From Loripinus fragilis (Eukaryota > Mollusca > Bivalvia > Lucinida > Lucinidae): a stretch of 64,000 nt of DNA. The first letter of the stretch is position 1, and every line of letters begins with the position of its first letter. The DNA lies in contig OZ026528.1 of NCBI GenBank assembly GCA_964019695.1, forward strand, positions 53,846,495 to 53,910,494, written 5' to 3'. The position numbers and the translations under genes are program-made. The notes under the pieces are model-generated. The model ran no database searches. It saw only the letters and a program-made list of their open reading frames with translations, and was not told the DNA's origin. Below are positions 43,791 to 55,400 of this stretch, in pieces.

Positions 43791-45681
43791 TATTTAGCAT
43801 AATATGCACAGTATTAGGAAATGTGTCCAAAAGGTCATTGATAACATCTGTAACAACAGTCTATGGGCTTGATAATCAGAAATGAATATAATTTCTAGTG
43901 TTTTCGCACCAAAGACTTTTAAGTACACATTAAGTGTCCTGATCTTAAACTTAATGACATCTTGCAGATATATGAGCAAGACAGACTAAGAAAATGTAAA
44001 ATATCCACACGCTGCAATCGCTTTCATGTGTTTTACTTAAACGGTAATAACAAAATTTGCTTCTCAGTAAAACTGGGAGTAGGGCTGTGTATTAGCTCCT
44101 ATAAGCCAATATATTTAAGATAGAAAAGCAAACTTGGTTTTTCCTATTCATCAATTGAGAATATGTTTGTAAAATCTAATAAAACAGTTTGAAACCAAGT
44201 CATAGTAGTTGTTTAACTAAATGATGATAGCCACAATTATGGTTTTTAAATTATAATTAGGTTCATGTAACGCACATAACACCACAGTTAGCCATATAAA
44301 TGTTAAACAGCTTCCATATGTAGTAAAGACATACAGTATGCAGACTATAAGAATGCCAATTTATTATATAATTTTAATGTCTTCTTTCTGTAGCTCAAAC
44401 ATTCTAATTTCTTATTCTCAAATTGATATAGTAACATATGTAACCAGCTGTTACAGGCTAATGCCCGGACTAACAGAGTTCAAACATTTCTTATTAAATG
44501 CACCTTGAAGGGTTACATAGGATGTAATATGTCTGCAGAATTCCAAAGGGGATTAGGATAAAGCAGGCCCTTACTCAGCTTTATGTCAAAATACTGTTTG
44601 GTGATTTTACTTATCACGCTAACATATGTAACACTCTCTGATCTTTAAAACTTGGTGACAACTAGCAGATCTATAAGTCTTTATCATACAAGCCAGCTTA
44701 AAATTCATAAACAATGTAAGATATCCAGCAGCTGAGAGTTTTTTTCACAAGTTTAGCTCAAACTTTCAAACTACATTTCATTTATACGATATAGTAACGC
44801 ATGTAACATGCTGTTTCAGACTAACGCCCCAACTTAGAGAGTGCAAACATCCCTTATTCGATGCAGCTTGAGTTGTTCTTTAAGAAGGAATATGTCTGCA
44901 AAATTCCCTCGAGGAGATTAAAACATTTTTAGGCATATCTTACGTACAGACAATGAGCTTGCCCATTTATTACATTAGGTAACATATGTTACAGCCTCTG
45001 ATATTAAAAATTTTGCAACAAACTTGCAGATTTATGAGTCTTTTCATATAAGCAAATAAATGCCAAACAATGAAACATATTCATCAACTGCAAATATTTT
45101 TTAACTATTTTTACTTTAGTTTTAATACCAAACTTTTCACCTTAAAACTGAGTAGGGGTAGGGTTGGTAAATTGCTTATTACAGTAAAAATATTTAAGAT
45201 AGGGAAACAAACTTTGATTTTTCTATTAGCCAATTGCATAAGCTAGTCAGACATGGTTAAAAACATTTTGCAAAACACACAGAGAGATTGTAAATGTAAA
45301 TGATGTTAGCCACACTTGCAAATTTTAATGGGTTATCTGATTTATGTAACGCATATGACACCTTAGGAAGCCACAATTTTGTTCAAACGGCTGTTATATG
45401 CAGTTGAGAAATCCAGTATGCAGACTATATGAATGATTTTTAAAAATTAATATTTTAATGTCTTTAATTTGTAGCCCAAACTTTCAATTTACTTTTTCTT
45501 AATTTTATAAAGTAACGTATGTTACAGGCTCTTACAGACTAACGCCCCGGAGCACAAACATCTCTTAAAAGATGCGGCTTTCAATTCTCTACATGATAGG
45601 ATATATCTGCGAAATTCCCTAGGGGGGGGAGCAAACCCCTTCTCAGCCATCCGTCTATTTCCTTGCTAGCAGCAAATTTTA

Positions 45682-45830
45682 TCATCTGCTGATTATCTTT
45701 GCAAACAGTTTGAACCCAGATCAGGACTGACAGAACGTCAGTCCTGATCTGGAACCAAACTGTTTTGACACTGATAGTTTTCCTGAAAGAATTTTTTTAA
45801 AAGTGAGAGTCAGCAGACGACAAAGATTAC
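45682..45830. repeat. Interspersed repeat (gcaaacagtttgga family), hairpin copy
   Basis: tgcaaacagtttgaacccag, then tcaggactgacagaacgtca and gtcctgatctgg fold on each other. Another copy at 46490-46575. Confidence 0.7.
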
Positions 45831-46582
45831 CCAGCATTTAAAGACTAAAAAACAAGATCAGCATGTGTATCAGTGCAGTCTGATCAAAATTATAACTTTT
45901 TGCATGCTGGGTAATTTTATGCTTTTGCTGTCGTCTGCTGACATCCAGCAAATATAACAGCTGCTCATGCCCTTTCCCAATTTTTCAGCTAGTCATTGTA
46001 GCTTGGCAGGTGAGCTAATTCCTTATCTGGTCACAAACAAGGAAGTTAGGTTCAAATAATAGAATGATTATACCATACTTTTAAAATCCCTTAGAAGCAG
46101 TCTGATCTTGGTTCATAATTTTTACATCCGGTCTGAAGTGCATCTGAAAGCAGACATAAAAAGTACAGGCTATAATCAGCAGTTGGGAGAAAATATCTAT
46201 ATAAAAGTATATGGCCATATTCTGGCGATTCAAACCCTACACTTCTTTATTGCACTCCACAGAAATCAGATTGCGTTTTAACTCTTTGCCTGCTATCAGC
46301 AATTTTTGTTGTTTGCTAATAACCAGGGCTCGAAAACAGCTCTCTTCCGCTCATATTTATGAGTGCCTCAGGCTGCAAGGCAAGTGAAAATTTGGATATT
46401 TCTAGTGAAAATTAAAAATTTCCCCATATATGCCTATATTTTTTGTGATGCAGGGCAAGTGCCTATTTTAAGATATTTTGAGGCCTGATAACCTTTGCAA
46501 ACAGTTTGGACCCAGATCAGGACCAAGAGAACATCTGTTGTGATCTGGATCAAAACTGTTTGACACTCTGATAGTTAGTGTA

Positions 46583-47414
46583 AATAAGAGGGCCCTAGGG
46601 CCCTGGATCACTCGCCTGAATCCTGGCACATGAGATGTTGTTTTTGCCTGTGGCTAAAGAGATGAGCCGCGACATAAGATTTCCAACAATGTGGTATGTG
46701 CGACCAGCAAAGTCTCAGATCAGCCTGCGCATACGCGCAGTCTGATCAGAGACTTTGCTAGTCGCTCTTGAATATTCTTTGAGTGTTAAGCTACTGACTG
46801 AACATCATTTGAGGTTTCTAAGCTAAAAAGGAGGCTGCACAGGCTCGTCTGAGTCTATACTTGTCAAAATGCCACATTGTTGGAAATCATGTGTCACTGC
46901 CCAGATATCATTTAGCTCTGGTGGCCATTCTGTTCAGACGAGCTGAATTGTCTGAGCATTTTGAGGGCATCAAAAGGAACATTTCTGTGAAATTATTTAA
47001 AACTTGGATCAGTGGTTCTGGAGATGTTGTGTAAAGATATTTCTTATCTAGAGCTCTGGTGGCCCCTTTGATCGGTGGAGCAGAACCATTTGTGCAATTT
47101 TGGTGGAAGGCATAGTGAGGAACATTTCTGTGAAATTATTTTGAATTTGGATCAGGAATTCAGGAGATGTTGTTCAAAAGATTTTCTTATCAAGAGCTCT
47201 GGTGGCCCTCATGTCCCACGGACTAGAACCATTTATGCAATTTTGGTAGAGGGCATTATGGGGAACATCCATGTGAAATTATTTTAAATTTAAACCAGTG
47301 GTTCAGGAGATGTCTTTTAAAGTTAAAGTTTACCAACAAGGGATGCACGACCAACACACAACAGAGGGAGACCGATCACAATAGCTCACCTTGAGCCTTT
47401 GGCTAAGGCAAGCT
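46583..47414 (-). mobile_element. Interspersed repeat (GGGCCCTCTTATT-ended), reverse copy
   Basis: On the - strand it starts aagcttgccttagccaaagg, then tcaaggtgagctattgtg, and ends aggcgagtgatccagggccc. Interior has three ~130-bp modules (agagctctggtggccc, gaacatttctgtgaaatt, caggagatgtt). Interrupted by MITE A. Confidence 0.55.
46664..46901. mobile_element. MITE family A, copy 3
   Basis: gagccgcgacataagatttc ... ccacattgttggaaatcatg, with an internal palindrome around cgcagtctgatcagagac. Confidence 0.85.
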
Positions 47415-47419
47415 TAAAA

Positions 47420-49310
47420 AAACAGCAAACAACACCAAAAAGCATGAAAAAATACACAGCATGCAAAGAGTTAGAGTCAGTACCATATTAAGACCAGGGT
47501 ATGGATCTGTGCAGTCTGATCAGAACCACAGTTTACTCTTTGCATGCTGGTTAATTTTTCATGCTTAAAACCTAACTACCTATATATGAATTTTAGGTTG
47601 ATTCCCAACTGATAACTTAAAAATGATTGGCATATAAGTCAATAGAATAAACATGCCACATCAACAGAAAAAGAACATTTTAAATTTTTTAACAACTTCC
47701 AAAGGGTGACTATCAGAGTGCTTAATCTATGAGCATTTGCCACCTGATTAGATCATGAGCATTGATGGAGAAACCAATCTTCTTAATTTGCGACCATGTC
47801 ATGCCCAATCCAACATGCTCAGCTACATCATATGTTAACACCTATATATCTGGCTGTCAATATAATTAAGCCACCCTCAGTATAGATCTAGATCAGCCAG
47901 CTTAAATTGAAGTAAATTTTGGGGTATATCAAATCAGTGTCAGCAGCACTGAGCAAGTAATTTCACTGAATTGGATTAAGGCAAGCCAAAGGGCAGTAAC
48001 TCCAGAAAAAGTAATCAGACCCTAACATTCTGGGGATGTGCCCATCTCTTGATACTTGAAATCCAAACAGTGGTTGCTTCAAATTTACTTGAACAGGCTT
48101 TAAATTACTGGTTAGTCAAATATACAATACAAGATTTATCAAAGGGTCATAACTCCAGGAAAACATCATCCCACCATAACATGCTGGTGATATGCCCATC
48201 TACTCTTGATACTAAAGGTTCCCATGAAGTTTGGACAATCTTTCTGACAACAATTGTTTCTCTGTGATGATTGTTTCTCTGTGATGATTCATTGCATTAG
48301 TTGAGAAGCCTGCATGCGAGCTAAACAATTTTGTGTTCTAACAATAACAGAATCTAGGTGGAAGATCTAGTGCTAGTAAAATGCATTTAAGCCCCCAGTG
48401 GCTTAGGCTGCTGTCCATTCTAAGGCGGTGGTTCTGTTGTTGTTGATCTATTGTTTAATGTACTTCCCATTGTTTGTGGGAGTTCTGTGTTTGTCTTTGT
48501 TTTAACATGCATTACTTTGTGTCCATTCTAGTTTTGCAATCATCTTGAAGAGGAAGAGAAAGTTGGTTGCTTTGCTATTATTGTCTTACAGATGTATTGT
48601 TACTATAAAATTAATGTTCTGTGGCTCTTCCTCACGATGCCGTGGGTTGGTCTCCAGTATGTGATTGTAGTATTTCCTGATCTTACTCACTTACTTTTTT
48701 GTACAAATCCGGTAAGAGTTCCCTAGAAATGGTGCTGACAAGATTTACATGATGGACAGACAGACAGACAGAATCCGATGGACTGGCAAAAAGGTGTCTA
48801 TATGATATATAAAAACAGAGAGAATCCTGATCAGTTGGATCTACACCGTTTTCAAAACAGAATATATAACTGGGCTCAGCACAACATTTGTTAATTGGCA
48901 ATCTAACTAAACTTGACCCAAATTAAAATTTGGACTTATTTTTTCTTATTATTTTTTAGTCTATTTTCTCCTGATAAGACAAGATTATACCTTGAATAAG
49001 AAAAAAAAAGCTCAATAGATACTTCAAAACCGCAAAAGCATGCGCAGTGTAATTAAGACAAACAAAAACCACAGAGATGATCTTGTGGGCTAAGGTTTAT
49101 CAAAGGTCCCCAACAACATACTAAGTGGTTTCCAAATACTGCTGTCTGGTTGATCTTCCACAGTATAGTAACAAAATTTATTTCAAGACCTTTGTTTTAT
49201 TTCAAACATTTCAACATTTCATTTAATCTGTTCATGAAAAAATATAAGCATTCCTGACACTGCATGATACCCGAACTATGAAAACTAGAATTGTCAGCGA
49301 ATCTGACTAA
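47420..49310. other. Intergenic, no gene recognised
   Basis: Contains two modules with agggcagtaactccag / agggtcataactccagg (47990, 48143) related in style to the next array. Otherwise unassigned. Confidence 0.45.
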
Positions 49311-49329
49311 GCCCCGATGTAGCCCTTTT

Positions 49330-49900
49330 CATGCTGTAAAAAACATCAATCAAGGGCCATAGCTCTGTTAAAAAAACGTGAAAATGACAGGTAACAATCC
49401 CAACCTAGATCTGGCCAATATAAATGTGTGAAATTCCAACTATTTTGTGTGGAAAGGAAATACTAATATCAATCAAGGGCCATAACTCTGTTACAAATTT
49501 GAGAAAAAAGACAGATAACAATCCCAACCTAGATCTTGTACATGTCAAAGTTTGATCAAACTCTGTCCATTTGTTCTCATATTGAGTGGAAACGAAAATC
49601 TGATATCATTCAAGGGCCATAACTCTGTTACAAAATATATAGGAAACAATCCCAATCTAGATCTTGTCAATATCAATGCAAATACAAAATTTGGTTGAAT
49701 TCTATCAATGAGTTCTCAAGATATATATTGAGAAGAATAGAAATTCTGACAGACAAGGGGCATAAGCCTGTTACAAATGCGTCAAAAATGAACTGTATCA
49801 ATCCCAAACTAGATCTTGTCAATATCAATGCATATACAAAATTTGGCAAAATTCTATCATTTTTTTCTCAAGATATTGAGCGGAAACGAAATTATGACAG
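49330..49900 (+). repeat. Degenerate ~120-140-bp tandem modules
   Basis: Four modules with agggccataactctgttac and caatcccaacctagatcttg, starting near 49356, 49477, 49613 and 49754. Confidence 0.75.
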
Positions 49901-50136
49901 CAAGACATACTTACAGGACGGACTTTTTAAGGTTCCTAATGGTATTTCCAATTACAAATTTATGTGGTTAACCCCACAAGCTCCTTTTTAACCCCATAAC
50001 ACCAAGATACACTTACCCTAAACACAGCCGTACAGATTGCATAACCCCATTATGTACAGACAGACAGAATGACAGATGGAAGGACAGACAACCCAAATCC
50101 ATTGTAGCTCTACTTTTTCAAAGCGGGGGTATAAAA

Positions 50137-50300
50137 AGAGGATCTTACATGAGTGCTCATGTTTTATTGAACTTATTAAACAAGTTAAGGAAAAGAGATA
50201 AAATGTGAGGCTTGCTGAGCATTTTATCTCTTTTTCGCAGAGTTTAATAAATTCAGGAAAACAAGAGCACAAATGTTAGATTATGTATCATATGACATTA
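50137..50300. repeat. Hairpin repeat (aggatcttacatgagtg family), copy
   Basis: Nearly identical to 38398-38560, including the internal agagataaaatg stem and gcacaaatgttagatt end. Confidence 0.8.
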
Positions 50301-50540
50301 AGATTACTTTGAAATCTCATGTCTAGTTTAAAATTTTGTCATTATATATGCAACGTTGTTATGGACGTCATAATGTTTCCCGAAAATCTGTAAACCACTA
50401 GTGATTTATCTATTTTAATGCATGGCATTATTTCACTCCCAGGCGCAACGTCATATGTTAATTAAACTTAAATGACATTTTGTTGTTATTACTAAGAGCC
50501 ATAACATGCATGTAACACCTTTGTATTTTTTATTTTTTTT

Positions 50541-50735
50541 ATTTGATTTTTTACGTCCAAGTTAACAACTTTTCAGCCATGTTGGTATGGGTCTTCCTGT
50601 GCTGACCCAGTACTTAGCAGCGGATAAAGTGTGTTGCTGAAGTAAACAACACAGTGACTCCGCCGGCAGTGAGACTCAAACTTGCAACCCTTTGATCCCC
50701 AGTCTAACGCTCTACCAACTGAGCCACTGCCCTCC
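50541..50735 (-). mobile_element. tRNA-derived SINE (family 1, divergent)
   Basis: Reverse complement starts gggcagtggctcagttggta (A box) with gcaagtttgagtctc (B box) and a tail ending acgtaaaaaatcaaat. Confidence 0.75.
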
Positions 50736-51123
50736 GTTACTCCTTTGTAAATGAATGCAAGTTTTCGTAGAGGGGGTCGGCGGTAAATGATTCAGTAGAT
50801 CTTAATCTCAAATGCATGGCAAATTTACTTTGACTTATGCACTACTTTAAGTTATTGAAAAGATAATGCTGAATTACCTTTTTGTTGTGTGGCAAGAAAA
50901 GTAAGACTTTAAGTGCTGCATATGATTTTCCAGTTGATAATTTGGACTGATCAATACATAAGCAAACTAAAAGTCCCTGAACAGACTGATCATAATCAAG
51001 CAGTTTGTTCTGGGATTTTTTTTGCATGCTTAAGCTTTTCATGTCTAAGTAACCTGGTAGTTAAATGTACATTTTTTTACATTTGTCATTGCACTGTAGA
51101 TAATCAATGCCAAAATTACATAT

Positions 51124-51360
51124 GAGCCTCGAGGAGAAAAAACCTATCTTCGGGGTTTCCGACATAGCAAGACTCAAACCAGGCTCCTCAGCTACAGAGA
51201 CTAGCTAGAAAATTGAAAGTTTGCTTATAGCAAGTTTAAATATGAAACTTTCCAATAAGCAAATAATAAAGGCGCTGATCAGACTGCGTGGAAGGGCAGG
51301 CTGGTCTGTGCCTTTGTTGTTCGCAAACCCCAGGAGACAGGTTTTCTCGCGATGAGGACC
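51124..51360. mobile_element. MITE family B, copy 4
   Basis: gagcctcgaggagaaaaaac then tatcttcggggttt; inverse end aggttttctcgcgatgagg. Interior aaaggcgctgatcagactgc. Confidence 0.8.
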
Positions 51361-51361
51361 A

Positions 51362-52300
51362 TATACATGAAGTGACGTATCAAAGATATAGCCTTGTTTT
51401 TAAAGTATTACATCATATGACTCATACCTATCTGTGATCATTTGTCATCTTATTTGGCATCATATAATATATGCCAGGACAAGTAGCACGTAAGCAGAAC
51501 AGAATAATTTTTCAAATCCGTCATTTCAAGTCCAGTCATAAGTTTGCCAAGAAGGATAAAAGATTGTATAGATTAAAAGCAAATAAATAATAAAACAATT
51601 ATGTGATTGACTTATAGCAGCACATTGTCAAAATTCAATTTTTTGATAGCTAAAATATTCAGAAATTGGAATCTCAAGAAATTTATTTTCAGAAGAAAAT
51701 TTTTGATGTAACATTTTTTATTTTAAAAAAATGGTAATTAACTGATTATATCTTTATAAGTACTCCTTGGAAGTGCCTAGTGGAATACTCTCTAAGATAA
51801 GTGGTACTGATAATATATACTGGTATGCCAATTTGACAGACACAAACTGTTCTAAAAAAAGGAAATAAATACAAATTAAAAGTGAATTTGAAAAAGTTAT
51901 ATGTATTTACTGAAGAAAAAACTATTAAACAAAAATCCCCAAAAAACATAAGAATTAAAGAGATGGAAGGACTGTGAAACAATTCATCAGTGAAATTTGT
52001 GAGAAAAGTTATTAGTGAAATCAATGAAAAAGAAAGGAAGTTGAAAATTGAATAAAGTGTGACAAAAAAATCAGTCTTGAGCATAGGATCAATTTGAGAA
52101 CAAGGTAAAAAAATGAAATACTGTACATACTCAGAAGTTCTGTACATACATGATACTCAGAGAGGAATAACTCAGATCTGACATAGACCTATCAGATAAA
52201 AACCCTGCTGAATAGAATGTAGATCTATCCGATAACAGACAAACAAACACAATAGAAAAAATATCTGCTAACTCAAAGATTAAATACATATTATTGAGAG
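51362..52300. other. Gene 3 upstream region
   Basis: AT-rich; no repeat, exon or clear TATA box identified. Presumed promoter of gene 3. Confidence 0.35.
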
Positions 52301-52435
52301 ATGCATCGTAGAGAGAAATCTGCCATACAGAGACACAGGAGGGAGATTGTGGATGACTTGTTTCTGGAGGAGGACCTTCTTGCTAAAATGATGAGAGAAA
52401 AACTCTTTACTCCCGGAATGATTGATGATATTAAG
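52301..52435 (+). CDS. Gene 3 exon 1 (CARD helices 1-3)
   Basis: 45 codons, MHRREKSAIQRHRREIV ... MIDDIK, then gtaaca donor, phase 0; same codon count as gene 2 exon 1. A decayed copy of its second half lies about 310 bp downstream. Confidence 0.75.
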
Positions 52436-55400
52436 GTAACATACCAAGAGTAAAGTATAACCTGTGTAAAACGCCAAAACGGCCACTCAAAAATTGACAA
52501 AACAAAGATCTTAATAACAATTGGTAGCTTAATGAAGGTCGAAAGTATTGCAGAATGCTCCCCTTGGAGCATTCTGCAATACTTTTGACCTGCATTAAGC
52601 CATAATTGGTCTTGAAAACCATTTTGTTTGGTCTTTTTGAGAATGGCCTTTTTCACAGGTTTTACTATACAGTCATTTGTTTGTTGTGGACCATCTAGCT
52701 AAGATGATGAGAGAAAGACTGCCCAAAGGGCTTCTCATTAATTTTGAACTGAACCCATGGCACTCATAGTACCATGAGCCTCATGAAATGGAATTCATCT
52801 CTCACAAGGCTGTCTGCTCATGAATTCTGGTGAGACTGTCTGTTCATTGGAAATTACTTTTCATTGGAAATTCTAATTCACTTGCTATTGTAATGTGATG
52901 TCTGATTGAATAACCTTAGAAACTCTGTCAACTTTACGTCATTATGTTACATTTCCACTGTCCTTTTTAAGGAAAAATGTTACTCAGCACTAGGGCTGCA
53001 ACGATACAGTTACCTCTCAATACGATACGCATCACGATATTTGCCTCACGATACGATATGTATCGCGATACATTTTTGACAACTTGAGAACTTTAGAAAT
53101 AGCATAGATCTATGAAATTAGGAGAAGTTAATATTCAAAATTAACCCTTGTCATGTTTTTATGTACTACATTCTTCCCCAGTTTTTATCAAATTCATTTA
53201 AAATATCCCAATTATTAGCATGTATTTACAAGCAGAGCCCAAAACCGTGTATATTAAGATCAGCTGGATTCTCAGAAATCAGCTGATCTTGTTCTACAAA
53301 ACAGGATATATCAAGAGTTTAGCATGGAAAAGGGTTTACTAATTAAAGCAAAACAAATCAAAGGGAAAATGGTAACATTCCTTTTGTACAAAAGCATATA
53401 ATTTTAAAATTCATTTCTGATATATAACACTAAGTGCTGTATCGTTAGCGTATCGTTAAATGACCTCACGATACGATATGCGTATCGTCAGAACAAGTAT
53501 CGCGATACTATACGATTTCAGTGAATCGTTGCAGCTCTACTCAGCACATTAGAATGTGGATAATCATATTCAAAATTTTCATTTAGGGAGGTATATCGTT
53601 GGATATACATTTGGAAATCCCATTTTACGTCTCCTCTAACATGTCGCTGTAAAACTGAATTTCCAAAGATATACCTCCCAAAATAAACATTTTAATGTTA
53701 TCCCCGAAATGAATGCATCTGTCAAAAAAAATCCATTGAACGAGTAAATAATGTCAGCTAAATTCTGAATATGACAACTAAAATGAAACAGCTGGCACTT
53801 TGTCACTGCTAGTCATTGTTGGCTCTTAAATAGCTCTAAATTGCATGAACAGGGCATTTTCAAACATATAAAGAAAGAAGGCAAAGATCAGGAATCAATA
53901 CAATCAAGCATCACACCTGACCCAGGACACCACATGGGAGAGTGACAAAAACACAATAAAACATCACATACAAGAGAGCCAAGAGGTCTAGTGGGGCAGA
54001 TATGTGAAAAAATCGTGCATTTTATGATAAAAGCATGAGACTTGGTACATGGCCAGATTAGTAATTATCAAAATTTCTGAGGGTCAGTGCCAAGCCAGAA
54101 ATGCACCTTGACGGCCGCCATCTTGAATTTCAAAATGGCGACCTATTTTCTTGTAATGCCTGTTAAGTTGGGCATCATTTTGCAATAAACTTTTATTTAA
54201 AGCTTGTGTAAGTGTGAATTTTAACAATAGAACATTTGTAATTATCTGAAATCACATGTAGATTGGCTTATCATCCAAGATGGTGGCCATTTTATAAGAT
54301 GGCCGCCATTTTTATATGTTAAATCAAGCTTGCTTTATGAAAACATCATAGAATGAACTTAAATCAAATTATTGCATCGAATTCAAGTTGTTCCTAGCAT
54401 AGAAAGGCTCAAAATGTGTCTTTGTTATTTGTGAACAATGTATAAGAGAGCCTTGATACAATATGGCATCCAAGATGGCTGCCAAAGAAGAATAATTTTG
54501 TGGTCTTCGTTTTTTATACATTAATATATCATTAAGATTTGTATGAGTGAAATTTGCTTTAGTAGCAATGCAGATTCGTTTCTTATATATAATATGTAAT
54601 TTTGAAATTTTCTCAACTGTTAATTCAAACATGGCATCCAAGATGGCTGCCAAATTGAAAAATCCTATTTATTGGTGATTTTTGTTGTTCTTTCTAAATA
54701 ATCTATACATTTTTGCTATTAGGTGTTTTCGACATCACTAGCTACGATGTATCATGCTAGTGAACTGTTCATAATCAAGGATGTATTGGAAATATACACT
54801 CAACAAAAACAAAACAATGAATGCATGTTTATTACTACCTGTCTCGAGTCAAGGGCAGCAGATGATCATAAGGTTAAGAAGTTTACGGAGTTTCTGCCAT
54901 GTACATTTGCAATGTATGACTGCAGGCAGCTCAAGGATGTCTCTAGCTTAGAGAATGTCCATATGGTTACAATTCTTCTACCTTAAGTTTTTATCAGGTG
55001 CTATCACCTCCATCTTCCATTATTAAGTAGTGTTGTGCCACAGGCATTTGGTGCACTTTAGCTCAAGGGACGACTTTACTTGTATATGACTTCGTATTAT
55101 TATGTTCACATGAAGAGCCTTCTCCTTCCAATACTTCCATTCATCCAATTTCACCAGCAATTCCTCCATGGACTCAGCCTTGATCACCGGATCATATTTG
55201 TACAACAGCAACTATGTGCAGTCTGTTCTGAATTCCGTGATTAGAGCCTCTTGCATAACAGTAAAGAGCAGTGGAGTCAGAACAGAGCCAAGATGAACAT
55301 CAACACCAAAAAAACTTCTCACTGCGACAATTGCCAACTATTGTCCTACTTTTTATGTCCTTGATCATGCCATTGATCAATCGCACCAACTACCTGTTGA

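Larger units (their letters stand above)
39476..45650. mobile_element. ~6.2 kb inverted-repeat element with GTAACATATGTTAC motifs
   Basis: Left end gctccccccccctagggaat then tttgcagacatatcc; right end is the inverse, gaaattccctaggggggg. Arms extend several hundred bp (cgcatcttttaagagatgtt, taacatatgttac, gaaagtttgagctacagaaag). Subterminal variants repeat at 40570-40900 and, inverted, at 44380-44600 and 44780-44930. No transposase recognised; frames near 41.1-42.5 kb are short. Contains the nested element 42599-43790. Confidence 0.75.

Noticed and set aside
50640..50735. tRNA gene on the - strand
   Set aside because: Same reason: SINE head with family tail.
51746..52147. 133-codon - strand frame, hydrophobic
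   Set aside because: Low-complexity AT-rich Phe/Ile/Leu translation upstream of gene 3; no start context or paralogue.
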